64,000 nucleotides of DNA from assembly GCF_003589925.1 (NCBI RefSeq), contig NZ_CP032382.1, positions 4,960,001 to 5,024,000 on the forward strand, read 5' to 3'. Source of the stretch: Chryseolinea soli (GTDB taxonomy: Bacteria > Bacteroidota > Bacteroidia > Cytophagales > Cyclobacteriaceae). Below, in pieces: positions 52,641-60,874 of the stretch (its first letter is position 1; every line of letters starts with the position of its first letter). The notes under the pieces were generated by a model. It was not told where the DNA came from. It did no database searches and was given only the letters and a program-made list of their open reading frames with translations. The position numbers and the translations under genes were made by a program.

Positions 52641-53129
52641 ATGGAAAAAGTAACGCGTTTTTCGTTGATGATCGGTCTTCTGGCGGTTGGCTCCTGTGTT
52701 TCAAATCCCATGTCGGAAGAGGACAGGAACGAGCAAATCATTCAAACCTATTTCAATGAAGTCTGGAACAGGGGCCATGTTGATGTCCTCGACGAGCTGT
52801 TAAGCACAGCGTATATCAATCATACGCCATCGACCCCCAACCCTCCAAAGGGCGCCGTGGGACTAAAACCCATCGTGCTCGCTATTCGTAAAGGCTTCCC
52901 TGATCTGCATTATGAAATAAAAGAAATCATTGCCACGAAAGACAGAGTTGTGGCGCGTGTGGTCATGACGGGAACTCAAAGCGACACGTTATTCGGCATT
53001 CCCCCAACCGGCAAGCGTGTTGAAGTGAATCAAATCAATATTGAGAAAATTGAGAACGGTAGAATTGTAGAACATTGGAGAGTAACCGATGAACTGGCCA
53101 TGATGAAACAGCTTGGTGTTGTCCAATGA
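52641..53129 (+). CDS. SnoaL-like ester cyclase-type lipoprotein
   Basis: 162 aa from ATG 52641 (MEKVTRFSLM). The leader ends LLAVGSCVSN, so Cys17 is a probable lipid-anchor site. The body is a SnoaL/NTF2-type cone (IIQTYFNEVWNRGHVDVLDE, IAIRKGFPDLHYEIKEII-like block, RIVEHWRVTDELAMMKQLG). The lipoprotein form suggests a periplasmic or membrane-side scavenging role; substrate unknown. Confidence 0.85.
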   Translation: MEKVTRFSLMIGLLAVGSCVSNPMSEEDRNEQIIQTYFNEVWNRGHVDVLDELLSTAYINHTPSTPNPPKGAVGLKPIVLAIRKGFPDLHYEIKEIIATKDRVVARVVMTGTQSDTLFGIPPTGKRVEVNQINIEKIENGRIVEHWRVTDELAMMKQLGVVQ

Positions 53130-53133
53130 TAAG

Positions 53134-53907
53134 CTAATTCTGCGGTAGTAATTGTTTTGTATTGTTCTCCGAATTAACCAAACCGAAAGCCATTTTAGGA
53201 AAGAGCCTGTTGACCAGGTAGAGCAACTTCGTATCGCCAACACGAATGGTAAATTGATTCTTCTGAAGTCCTGCGATAAGTTTTTTTACCAATTCTTCAG
53301 GGGTCAATTTCTTATCGTTCCTGCTGGCGGTCATGTCTGTCGCCACCACCGGAGGTAAAAGCTCAAACACTTTCACCGAGCTGTTGAGAACCTCTAAATG
53401 TTTCCTGAGCGCCTCTGTGTAAAAACGCAGGGCCACTTTGGAAGCGGAATAGGTCGCTTCGATCACCGAAGGAACATAACTAAGAATGGAAGTGGTGTTG
53501 ATAATGGCCCCTTCCTTTCTTGATTTCAACATTTCCATAAAAAGGTTGTTCAGACGGATCACGCCGAGATAATTGACATTCATTTCATGCTCCGCCTCAT
53601 GGGAATGCCTGTCGTTCGCTACTCCCAGGTTAGTGGAGAGGCTTAAAACACCGGCATTATTATATAGAATATCGATTCCACCGAGTTCCTTGATTTGATT
53701 GAAAAGCGTTTGCGCATCGCCGGCATTGGCAACATCACTTTTTATGGCCGTCAGGGCTGGATATAATTTTTTCGCCTGGTCCAATTTTGATTGATCCCTT
53801 CCAGTGATGATCACTTTAGCACCCTTGGCTAGAAATTGCTTTGCTGCTTCGAGGCCAATGCCTGCCGTGCCGCCGGTGATCAATATTGTTTTTCCTTGTA
53901 TTTCCAT
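53134..53907 (-). CDS. SDR-family oxidoreductase (DltE-like), HxlR-controlled candidate
   Basis: 257 aa. TGGTAGIG cofactor loop, ILYNNAG, YSASKVALRFYTEALRKHLE with catalytic Tyr/Lys, and a C-terminal extension of helices (LVKKLIAGLQKNQFTIRVGD) as in DltE-type SDRs. Divergent from an HxlR gene; two 17-bp palindromes lie in the shared region, so induction through that regulator is likely. Confidence 0.92.
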   Translation of the reverse strand: MEIQGKTILITGGTAGIGLEAAKQFLAKGAKVIITGRDQSKLDQAKKLYPALTAIKSDVANAGDAQTLFNQIKELGGIDILYNNAGVLSLSTNLGVANDRHSHEAEHEMNVNYLGVIRLNNLFMEMLKSRKEGAIINTTSILSYVPSVIEATYSASKVALRFYTEALRKHLEVLNSSVKVFELLPPVVATDMTASRNDKKLTPEELVKKLIAGLQKNQFTIRVGDTKLLYLVNRLFPKMAFGLVNSENNTKQLLPQN

Positions 53908-53974
53908 GTTTTGACCTTATTTAATAGTATTTAATGTGCCGGGTTTGTTTCTTTTCGTCTTGTCCTTTAAATTT

Positions 53975-53991
53975 ACTTGCAAATTGCAAGT
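53975..53991. promoter_or_regulatory. Operator-like palindrome 1 (ACTTGCAAATTGCAAGT)
   Basis: Perfect dyad with a central A, in the divergent region between the SDR (-) and HxlR (+) genes. Confidence 0.7.
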
Positions 53992-54007
53992 GCAAAGATT
54001 GTTATTT

Positions 54008-54024
54008 ACTTGCAAAATGCAAGT
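54008..54024. promoter_or_regulatory. Operator-like palindrome 2 (ACTTGCAAAATGCAAGT)
   Basis: Same arms ACTTGCA/TGCAAGT with an AAA centre; centre-to-centre 33 bp from palindrome 1 (about three helical turns), 17 bp before the HxlR ATG. Confidence 0.7.
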
Positions 54025-54040
54025 GATTTATGCTATTTTT

Positions 54041-54451
54041 ATGAAGAAGACGAAAAAACGATCGGATTGCCCGGTGAGTACCTCGCTGGACATATGGGGA
54101 GATAAGTGGTCACTGTTGATCATCAGGGACCTCATGTTTGCAAAAGAATGCACCTATGGCGACTTTCTAAAATCCCCGGAAGGTATAGCGACGAATATTT
54201 TGGCCTCAAGATTAGAAGTGCTGGAGGAAAACGAGCTGATCGAAAAATTAGATCACCCGGACAGCAAAGCAAAAGTGTTGTATAGACTCGCCAAAAAGGG
54301 AATTGACTTACTTCCCATCATGATTGAAATAAACTTATGGGCTGAAAAATATTTTCCCATACCGGCCGATAGAAAGGCAATGTTGAAAGAGGTGAAAAAG
54401 GATAAAACCGCATTTATTAAATCAAAGATCAAGGAATTGGAGACGCGATGA
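54041..54451 (+). CDS. HxlR-family transcriptional regulator (second)
   Basis: 136 aa from ATG 54041 (MKKTKKRSDCPVSTSLDIWG). An in-frame start 105 bp upstream would run translation through both operator palindromes and is rejected. HxlR blocks: CPVSTSLDIWGDKWSLLIIR, GIATNILASRLEVLEENELI, YRLAKKGIDLLPIM. The single conserved N-terminal Cys10 is where thiol-sensing HxlR/HypR-type regulators carry their reactive cysteine. Confidence 0.92.
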   Translation: MKKTKKRSDCPVSTSLDIWGDKWSLLIIRDLMFAKECTYGDFLKSPEGIATNILASRLEVLEENELIEKLDHPDSKAKVLYRLAKKGIDLLPIMIEINLWAEKYFPIPADRKAMLKEVKKDKTAFIKSKIKELETR

Positions 54452-54555
54452 TTAGGGGATTCAAGGGAAAAGCGTTTTGCAAGACAAGCATAGGGAAACT
54501 GTCGTGGATAGACACTCATTTTTAACAGAATTGACATCAACAGCGCATACCGAAA

Positions 54556-55113
54556 ATGACGACAACCCCATTTAAACTAACGATCCACATGGTCTCAAGC
54601 CTCGACGGGATCATTGCCAAAAAAGACAATAGCGTTTCGTGGTTTGATACCCCTGACCACTACGAGAAGGGCGTTGGCGAACCAGACGTAGCAGCGTTTC
54701 TTAAGACAATAGATTGCTACGTCATGGGCGCCCGCACCTACGAACACGCCATAGAACTTTCGAAGTCCTATGGCTGGGCTTATGGGGACGTCCCGACCAT
54801 CGTGGTAACCCACAGAAACATTCCCATTGACAGACCCAACATCGAAATTTACTCAGGTGACTTGAACAAACTTGTGAATGAACGGCTCAAGCCAAACTAT
54901 AAAAATGTTTGGCTCGTCGGCGGAGCACTGCTCGCCAAGGATTTCATTCGCGCAAAATTGGCGGACGATATCAGGTTGTCGGTCCTGCCCATTATTTTGG
55001 GTGACGGACTGCTGTTTTTTGATCAGATCGGAAAAGAACAAGCCCTGCACCTCAAAGACGTGACCGCCTACAAAAGTGGAATGGTGGAGTTGTGGTATGA
55101 AATAAAAAAATAG
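54556..55113 (+). CDS. RibD C-terminal/dihydrofolate-reductase-like protein
   Basis: 185 aa. VSSLDGIIAKKDNSVSWF, YVMGARTYEHAIELS, NVWLVGGALLAKDFI and IRLSVLPIILGDGLLFF are the signature blocks of the YyaP/YwjB-type RibD_C family of NADPH reductases. Role in folate or flavin synthesis is not implied; such stand-alone copies are of unknown substrate. Confidence 0.9.
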   Translation: MTTTPFKLTIHMVSSLDGIIAKKDNSVSWFDTPDHYEKGVGEPDVAAFLKTIDCYVMGARTYEHAIELSKSYGWAYGDVPTIVVTHRNIPIDRPNIEIYSGDLNKLVNERLKPNYKNVWLVGGALLAKDFIRAKLADDIRLSVLPIILGDGLLFFDQIGKEQALHLKDVTAYKSGMVELWYEIKK

Positions 55114-55153
55114 TCGCACCGAAGCCATGCGATAATCCGTAAAAGCTCTTACT

Positions 55154-55537
55154 ATGGAAAACAGAAGAAATCACAACTCTACCAAAGTGCCCCGCATGTC
55201 GGAGATATTTCCCCAGGCGGTCATTGCCGACAAGTTTGTCTTTCTATCGGGAACTCCCGGCATCAACCCCTCGACGGGAAAGCTTAGTGAAAGTTTCGAG
55301 GAACAAACGAGACAAGCGTTCTTAAACATAAAAACCATATTGGAAGAAGCCGGAAGCAGTCTGGAGAAAATTGTGAAGACGACGGTTTTTATGGTTGCCG
55401 GCAACGACTTTGCTTTGCTGAACAAAGTCTATAACGAAATCTTTCCCGCCAATGCCCCAGCGCGAAGCGCTCCTCAGGTGATGCCGTTCCCTGGAGGCAT
55501 TTTAGTGTCTGTTGAGTGCATTGCACTTTTGGAATAA
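55154..55537 (+). CDS. RidA/YjgF-family protein
   Basis: 127 aa. FVFLSGTPGINPSTGKL, TRQAFLNIKTILEEAGSSLE, KTTVFM and RSAPQVMPFPGGILVSVEC match RidA enamine/imine deaminases. RidA's substrate-binding Arg is present in ARSAPQ. Cytoplasmic; detoxifies reactive 2-aminoacrylate in the archetype. Follows the RibD-C gene by 40 bp and may be cotranscribed with it. Confidence 0.88.
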   Translation: MENRRNHNSTKVPRMSEIFPQAVIADKFVFLSGTPGINPSTGKLSESFEEQTRQAFLNIKTILEEAGSSLEKIVKTTVFMVAGNDFALLNKVYNEIFPANAPARSAPQVMPFPGGILVSVECIALLE

Positions 55538-55746
55538 TTTAAGTTGTGTTTTACGCGAAGTTGGAGATCCCGTGCGTCTCCGTCTTGCGCACTGGCGTTG
55601 AGGAACTGCCGACGTGCAGCCGTTTCCTGCAATGCCCACTTTTTCAGCAAAAAGAGTTCAGAAAAGTAAACAAGATCCCAAAAGTAAATTTCCTTCTATA
55701 CTTGATGATCTGAGTTTTATAGCTTGTATGGACGATTCTCGATGCT

Positions 55747-56745
55747 ATGGATCTCCAGGAAACATTGATCATCACCAAACGGGAAGTAGAGTGGCTTTTA
55801 GATATCCAGGAATGCATGGATGCCGTAGCGTATGCTTTTAAGTTGCATGCCGAAGGAAAAGCTTTGCAGCCCAAAATACTTGGCCTTCACGTTCCGCACG
55901 GCGGCTTTCACATCAAAGCCGGAGCAATGGATCTTGGGCGGCCCTACTTTGTAGCAAAAGCAAATGCAAACTTCCCGGACAACATGAAAAACAATGGGCT
56001 CCCCACGATACAAGGCGTCATTATAGTTTGTGATGCTGCCAACGGAAAACTGCTCGCCCTGATGGACTCTATTGCAATAACCGTCATCCGAACGGGAGCC
56101 GCGACAGGTATTGCTGCAAAATATCTGGCAAGAAAGGACGCCAAGGTGGCAACGATCTGCGGATGCGGCAATCAAGGCAGAGTATCATTGAAGGCCATGA
56201 TGACTGTGCGCCCCATCGAAAGGGTCTATGCTTACGACATTGACCAAACACAAAAAAATAAGTTCACCAAAGAGTTGACGGAAGCGCTGAACGTTCAGGT
56301 CATACCGGTTGATGACCTCGGCTTGGCCGTGAGGCAGAGCGATATCTGCGTGACCTGCACGACATCGAAGAAACCTTTCCTGAATAAGGAAGATGTCAAA
56401 CCGGGGACATTCATTGCCGCGGTCGGGGCCGACAGCGAAGACAAACAAGAGCTACAAACCACGTTGCTGGCATCCTGCAAATTGGTGGTTGACATCCTGG
56501 AGCAAAGTGCAACGATCGGAGAGCTTCATCATGCGCTGGAATATGGAGTGGTTACGCGTGACCATGTTCATGCCGAATTGGGTGAGATCATTGCCGGCAG
56601 TAAAACAGGGCGAACGTCTGATGATGAAGTTATTGTCTTTGACAGTACGGGGACAGCCTTGCAGGATGTAGCCTCCGCGGCCATTGTTTATGAGAAAGCG
56701 ATCGGAGCTGGAATTGGGATGAGCGTGAACTTGGCGAACGGATGA
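55747..56745 (+). CDS. Ornithine cyclodeaminase/mu-crystallin-family protein
   Basis: 332 aa. The NAD-binding loop ICGCGNQGRVSLKAM (139-144 GCGNQG), the substrate-side Lys71 (FVAKANANFP) and Arg115 (TVIRTGAATG), and DSTGTALQDVASAAIVYEKA at the C-terminus define the OCD/mu-crystallin family. It may reduce cyclic imines or dehydrogenate amino acids; the substrate is not predictable. It sits after RidA, an imine-handling enzyme, which makes an imine substrate attractive (inference). Confidence 0.9.
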   Translation: MDLQETLIITKREVEWLLDIQECMDAVAYAFKLHAEGKALQPKILGLHVPHGGFHIKAGAMDLGRPYFVAKANANFPDNMKNNGLPTIQGVIIVCDAANGKLLALMDSIAITVIRTGAATGIAAKYLARKDAKVATICGCGNQGRVSLKAMMTVRPIERVYAYDIDQTQKNKFTKELTEALNVQVIPVDDLGLAVRQSDICVTCTTSKKPFLNKEDVKPGTFIAAVGADSEDKQELQTTLLASCKLVVDILEQSATIGELHHALEYGVVTRDHVHAELGEIIAGSKTGRTSDDEVIVFDSTGTALQDVASAAIVYEKAIGAGIGMSVNLANG

Positions 56746-56789
56746 GCAAAATATGAAATCACCGTTGATGAAAACGCTGTAAGGTGTTT

Positions 56790-57629
56790 CTATTTAAAAT
56801 CCGCCCCGATCGTTATTGACTTCCATTCTTCCAACTCCGCAGACATCGCCGTTAATTTTTCCGAGGCTCTATTGTAAGCATCCTTCCCAAGAAACAGATG
56901 AATCGGGGGCTCCGGACTTTCAGCCAGTTCCATAAATATTTCAGCTGCACGATCCGGATCTCCTGCCTGTTCGCCATTCATAGCAAGGTAACGCTCCTGT
57001 GTTTTTTTCACGGCTTCGTAGCCGTCAATGTTGGTGGTGATGAATTCAAGCGAGCCCTTGGTTAAAAAGCCTGTGCGAAAACCCGAGGGTTCGGCAACAG
57101 TGACTTTGATCCCAAATTCTTTAACATCCAAAGCGAGCACTTCAGAGAAGGCAGCGACAGCCGCTTTGGTGGCCGAATATACAGACCACCCGGGAGCACC
57201 CACAAAACCTGCAACCGAACCGATATTGATAACATAGCCAGACCGTTGACTGCGCATAATGGGCAAGACACTTTTTGTAACGTTGATGGTGGCCATGACA
57301 TTCACATTGAAAATGTTTCGGATCGCCTGTTCACTGATATCTTCCACCGTTCCCGCCATACCATAACCCGCATTGTTCACCACCACATCGATGCGGCCGA
57401 ACGCGGCCAGGGTTTGCTGAATGGAGTCGTCGATACAATCGGGGTTTGTGAGATCGACTGCGAGGGGGAGGAAACGGGTCGAGTCGATCAGTCCCACCGA
57501 CTGGCTCAATTGGTGCGCGTCGCGGGAGGTGGCAGCGACGCGATGGCCGTTGGTGAGCAATTTTTTTACGAGCGTCAGCCCTAATCCCTGGGAGGCTCCG
57601 GTTACATACCAAACTTTTGGTGTGTTCAT
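56790..57629 (-). CDS. SDR-family oxidoreductase (DHRS/retinol-DH-like)
   Basis: 279 aa. TGASQGLG cofactor loop, VVNNAGYGMAGTVED, VYSATKAAVAAFSEVLALDV with catalytic Tyr/Lys, VAEPSGFRTGFL, and a C-terminal EPPIHLFLGKDAYNRASEKL typical of the cd05374-like subgroup. Convergent with the OCD gene (44 bp between stops). Confidence 0.9.
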   Translation of the reverse strand: MNTPKVWYVTGASQGLGLTLVKKLLTNGHRVAATSRDAHQLSQSVGLIDSTRFLPLAVDLTNPDCIDDSIQQTLAAFGRIDVVVNNAGYGMAGTVEDISEQAIRNIFNVNVMATINVTKSVLPIMRSQRSGYVINIGSVAGFVGAPGWSVYSATKAAVAAFSEVLALDVKEFGIKVTVAEPSGFRTGFLTKGSLEFITTNIDGYEAVKKTQERYLAMNGEQAGDPDRAAEIFMELAESPEPPIHLFLGKDAYNRASEKLTAMSAELEEWKSITIGADFK

Positions 57630-57726
57630 GATGTGAATGTTTTTATATGTTTATTCAGAAAGGTCGTTTCATTTGGGGCGTTACCACTTTTATCGGTGGT
57701 TGCCATGGCCGATAAGTTATTTCTTA

Positions 57727-57776
57727 TGAGCGTACCATCTTCCCAAACAACATCACACTTCATGCTGGTACGCTCA
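57727..57776. promoter_or_regulatory. Widely spaced inverted repeat TGAGCGTACCA ... TGGTACGCTCA
   Basis: Perfect 11-bp arms (57727-57737 and 57766-57776) with a 28-bp centre, located between the OsmC stop and the SDR start; suitable for a looping or tetrameric regulator, or a long-loop hairpin. Confidence 0.5.
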
Positions 57777-57810
57777 CTCGAAATAAAAATGAGCAACGCT
57801 TAACCCTCCT

Positions 57811-58233
57811 TCACGAAGGATAGGAAACACTTAAAGTAATGGGCACGCTCAGCGCCCGGGATACAAGACAATTGGCTTTAGCGCCTTCGGCAAACTCACG
57901 AAAAGCCTCGGCGGATACACCGTTGATCAACGATGCCTTCATCTCTAAATGAATGCCCGTGATCGAAAGGCTCGCCATGTCCACCTCAAGAGTGGCTTCG
58001 GTGTTCAGATCGTTGGCTATAAAACCTGCACGCTCGAGGGTGGCACTGAGCGCCATGGTAAAACAGCCTGCGTGCGCCGCGGCGATCAATTCTTCCGGAT
58101 TGGTACCGATGCCAGACTCGAACCGGGTTTTAAACGAATAGGGTGTTTGATTAAGGACCGTGCTTTGAGAAGATATTTCGCCTTTACCTCCTTTAAGATT
58201 GCCATTCCAATGTGCTTTTGCTGTGCGTTTCAT
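57811..58233 (-). CDS. OsmC-family peroxiredoxin
   Basis: 140 aa. The two reactive cysteines are in [10 protein letters not shown] (Cys57) and [25 protein letters not shown] is the family core. Reduces organic hydroperoxides in the cytoplasm using thiol reductants. Same strand and 98 bp after the nitronate monooxygenase gene, possibly in the same transcript. Confidence 0.92.
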   Translation of the reverse strand: MKRTAKAHWNGNLKGGKGEISSQSTVLNQTPYSFKTRFESGIGTNPEELIAAAHAGCFTMALSATLERAGFIANDLNTEATLEVDMASLSITGIHLEMKASLINGVSAEAFREFAEGAKANCLVSRALSVPITLSVSYPS

Positions 58234-58331
58234 GGGTTTGTTTTTGTTGGGTTGAAAATTTATGGATTCAGTAATAAATTATCTGAGTACGGGCGACGGA
58301 TATTTCGTGTCTATGATGACAGGTTCCGGGA

Positions 58332-59435
58332 TCAATTAGTATGATTTGCTTTTTTGCTCAGACTATCAAAATATGCCGTCGTTTCTTCCAGGATTGATTT
58401 CATCAGCGCATCGGCTTTGGTGTGTTTCAGCACTGGCGCGATCTGACCACCCCAGAACAAGATCATATCCCATTGCTCTTGTTCCAGGGCCGCCGTCCGG
58501 AGGGGCGACATGAACTGGGTTTGCAGCGGGAAGGGGAGAAAGCCTTTTTCTTTTTGGTACAGGTCTTTGGCGATGCGGCTGGTCAGTCCCCGGCCCAGCC
58601 GGCCGGTGAAGGCCCGTGATAAGGTGGTGTACTTCGCGGCATCCGAAAATAACATTTGTCTATGGATTGGGGTGGCGTTGGATTCGTCGGTGGCCAGGAA
58701 CGCGGTGCCGATTTGTGCAGCATCGGCACCGAGTGCCAGGGCGGCAGCAACACCTTTTCCATTGGCAATGCCACCGGCAGCGATGATCGGCGTTTTTACT
58801 TTTTCTTTGATGAGCTGGAGCAACACAAACGTTCCGGTGGTCGACGATTCGGCAGGCGCGAGAAACGACGGGCGATGTCCACCGGCCTCAAAGCCGGAAG
58901 CGATGATAAGGTCGACGCCGGCAGATTCCAGGGCGATCGCTTCATCCAATGTAGTCGCAGCTCCAACGGTGACGATACCCAGCCGGCGGCATTGTTCGAG
59001 GATGTCGGCCGAAGGGATCCCAAACATAAAGCTAAATACCGGCGGGCGCTGGTGAAGGATCACCTCGACCTGGTTTTCGAAACGGGTCTTGAACGGCGCA
59101 GGCTTGGCGGGTAGCGGAATTCCCAGCGCGTCAAAATAAGGCTTGAACAACTCACGCGCTTTTCCAAACTGCTCGTCCGAAACGGCGCCATCCACGGCAT
59201 CGGTATCCGAGACCCACAGGTTGATGTTGTAAGGCTTGTTCGTGGCCGCTTTGATCTGGCGATCAACGTCCAGGATCTCCTGCGGGCTGAGCGTGTAGGC
59301 CCCGTATCCGCCAAGTCCCCCGGCGTTGGACACTTTGGCCACCAGCTCGACCGACGACAGATTGCCGCCAAACGGCCCTTGCAGGATGGGATATTGAATG
59401 CCCAGGAGCTGTGATGCTTTTGTTTGGTACCACAT
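58332..59435 (-). CDS. Nitronate monooxygenase (NPD) family flavoprotein
   Basis: 367 aa FMN-dependent TIM barrel: GIQYPILQGPFGGN at the N-terminus, GLGGYGAYTLSPQEI, AAGGIANGKGVAAALALGAD with FMN phosphate-binding glycines, and QIGTAFLATDES. Oxidises alkyl nitronates such as propionate 3-nitronate or related electron-rich acids. Directly follows the NTF2-like gene (12 bp) in the yceI-led operon. Confidence 0.93.
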   Translation of the reverse strand: MWYQTKASQLLGIQYPILQGPFGGNLSSVELVAKVSNAGGLGGYGAYTLSPQEILDVDRQIKAATNKPYNINLWVSDTDAVDGAVSDEQFGKARELFKPYFDALGIPLPAKPAPFKTRFENQVEVILHQRPPVFSFMFGIPSADILEQCRRLGIVTVGAATTLDEAIALESAGVDLIIASGFEAGGHRPSFLAPAESSTTGTFVLLQLIKEKVKTPIIAAGGIANGKGVAAALALGADAAQIGTAFLATDESNATPIHRQMLFSDAAKYTTLSRAFTGRLGRGLTSRIAKDLYQKEKGFLPFPLQTQFMSPLRTAALEQEQWDMILFWGGQIAPVLKHTKADALMKSILEETTAYFDSLSKKANHTN

Positions 59436-59447
59436 AGCGTTAAGGTT

Positions 59448-59900
59448 TTATTTGGCCACGTCGGTGATCATTTTATTGACGATCATCCAGCGGTTGTCAA
59501 TTTTATGAAAGGAGAGGAACTGATCATAGCTAAAGTCGTACATTTTTACGTTCGCCTTTACCATCGCGATGGAGTTGATCACCTCCACCGAGTAGATCGT
59601 TCCCTTAAAAGGCTTGCCGGAATCTTTCGGGCTTTGGCGGTTCTTCACACCGTCGAGATACATGTCGAGTGCCTTGGCGTAGGGTTGTCCTTTCACGTCC
59701 CCGAACAACAAGGTGCCGGGGTTAAAGATTTTTTTCAGGGCATCGATATCGCCTTCGTAGAGGCCTTTGAAGTAATACGTTTCCAGGGCCTGGGTGATGG
59801 CTGCTGAATCTTGTTTTGTGGTTTCCATGTGCTTTGAATTTTGTGCTTTTGAGACCAGCGAAGCGCTGATCAAAAAAGCGGTTAGGAAAAGGGTTTTCAT
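59448..59900 (-). CDS. Secreted NTF2-like (lumazine-binding-like) protein
   Basis: 150 aa. Signal peptide MKTLFLTAFLISASLVSKAQ, then an NTF2 cone: ALETYYFKGLYEGDIDALKK, LFGDVKGQPYAKALDMYLDG, FLSFHKIDNRWMIVNKMITD. No catalytic residues can be assigned. Four bases separate it from the upstream SDR gene, so it belongs to the same operon, and its export suggests envelope-side action. Confidence 0.85.
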   Translation of the reverse strand: MKTLFLTAFLISASLVSKAQNSKHMETTKQDSAAITQALETYYFKGLYEGDIDALKKIFNPGTLLFGDVKGQPYAKALDMYLDGVKNRQSPKDSGKPFKGTIYSVEVINSIAMVKANVKMYDFSYDQFLSFHKIDNRWMIVNKMITDVAK

Positions 59901-59904
59901 ATAG

Positions 59905-60639
59905 TTAGCTCAGATGGTGTCCTGCTCCCATGCCACCGTCGACGTTGATGATGGCACCGCTGACAAAGTTACTCTTCGCCACGGTGTACACTATTTGGGC
60001 AATGTCTTCCACTTCACCGATGCGGTTCACCAGGTGCAATCCTGCACTTTCATCGGCTCCCGCGCCATGCATGGGCGTGCGGATCACACCCGGTGCGATG
60101 GTGTTGACCCGGATGTTTTGTTTGCCAAATTCTGCAGCCAGTTGCAAGGTGAGGGCGTGGATCGCTCCCTTCGAAGCAATCGGCGCCGTGGAGGGTGCAC
60201 CACCCAACGCGTGGTTAACGAGCGGGGTGCCGATATTGATCACCACGCCACCATGTTGTTTTAGCATTTGAGGAAGGATAGCCTGTGTAGTGAAAAACGA
60301 ACCCTTCAGGTTGGTGTTCAGAAACCGGTCCAGGTAAGCTTCGTCCACTTCGAGGAACGGCTTGGTTTCATAGATGCCGGCATTGTTCACCAGGATATCG
60401 GCCGAGCCGAATTTCTCGAGGGCGATGGCCAACAATTTTTCTCCGGTGCGTTTGTCCCGCACGTCGCCCGCTACCCTGGCGAGGTTTTCACCGCCACCCA
60501 GTTCCTGGTAGGCCTTCTCCAATTTTTCGGCAGTAGCCGAATTGATCACGACGTTGTCGCCATTTTTCAGAAAGTGGCGGGCTACTTCTTTACCGATGCC
60601 GGATGAGGCACCGGTAATGATCACGGTTTGCTTTTTCAT
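59905..60639 (-). CDS. SDR-family protein lacking the catalytic tyrosine
   Basis: 244 aa. Intact cofactor loop TGASSGIG (9-16), VNNAGIY (85-91) and INVDGGMGAGHH, but where YxxxK should be it reads PIASK: Pro153 at the tyrosine place, Lys157 kept, and the usual active-site Ser region reads INIGT. It should therefore bind NAD(P) but be impaired in ordinary hydride transfer, or use another acid. The rest of the fold is unbroken, so it is not a pseudogene. Part of the yceI operon. Confidence 0.9.
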   Translation of the reverse strand: MKKQTVIITGASSGIGKEVARHFLKNGDNVVINSATAEKLEKAYQELGGGENLARVAGDVRDKRTGEKLLAIALEKFGSADILVNNAGIYETKPFLEVDEAYLDRFLNTNLKGSFFTTQAILPQMLKQHGGVVINIGTPLVNHALGGAPSTAPIASKGAIHALTLQLAAEFGKQNIRVNTIAPGVIRTPMHGAGADESAGLHLVNRIGEVEDIAQIVYTVAKSNFVSGAIINVDGGMGAGHHLS

Positions 60640-60643
60640 GGTG

Positions 60644-60862
60644 TTATTTTTTATCTGCTGTAATCCCTTTTTCTCTCAACACCGACACTTGCTCCCCGGC
60701 AAAACCCCAGTCGTCCAGTTCAACCTCCTGGATCACCACGTGGGTTAGTTGCGGGTCTTTATTTAGAACATGGGTCATCAGATCGGTCACGCCTTTGATC
60801 AGCTTTTGTTTTTGTTCTCTGGTGACACCTTCGCGGGTTACTTCTATTTTAATGTATGGCAT
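60644..60862 (-). CDS. 4-Oxalocrotonate tautomerase-like protein
   Basis: 72 aa. Begins MPYIKIEV, so processing leaves the catalytic Pro1; GVTREQKQKLIKGVTDLMTH and VVIQEVELDDWGFAG match the family. Enol-keto tautomerase on small 2-oxo acids or a related dehalogenase-like activity. It is 4 bp upstream of the SDR gene and 12 bp after yceI. Confidence 0.9.
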   Translation of the reverse strand: MPYIKIEVTREGVTREQKQKLIKGVTDLMTHVLNKDPQLTHVVIQEVELDDWGFAGEQVSVLREKGITADKK

Positions 60863-60874
60863 GGCTTTGTCTGT

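Noticed and set aside
53936..54040. N-terminal extension of the second HxlR gene
   Set aside because: The extra 35 codons would translate through both operator palindromes and read as Phe/Leu/Cys-rich noise; the family start is ATG 54041.
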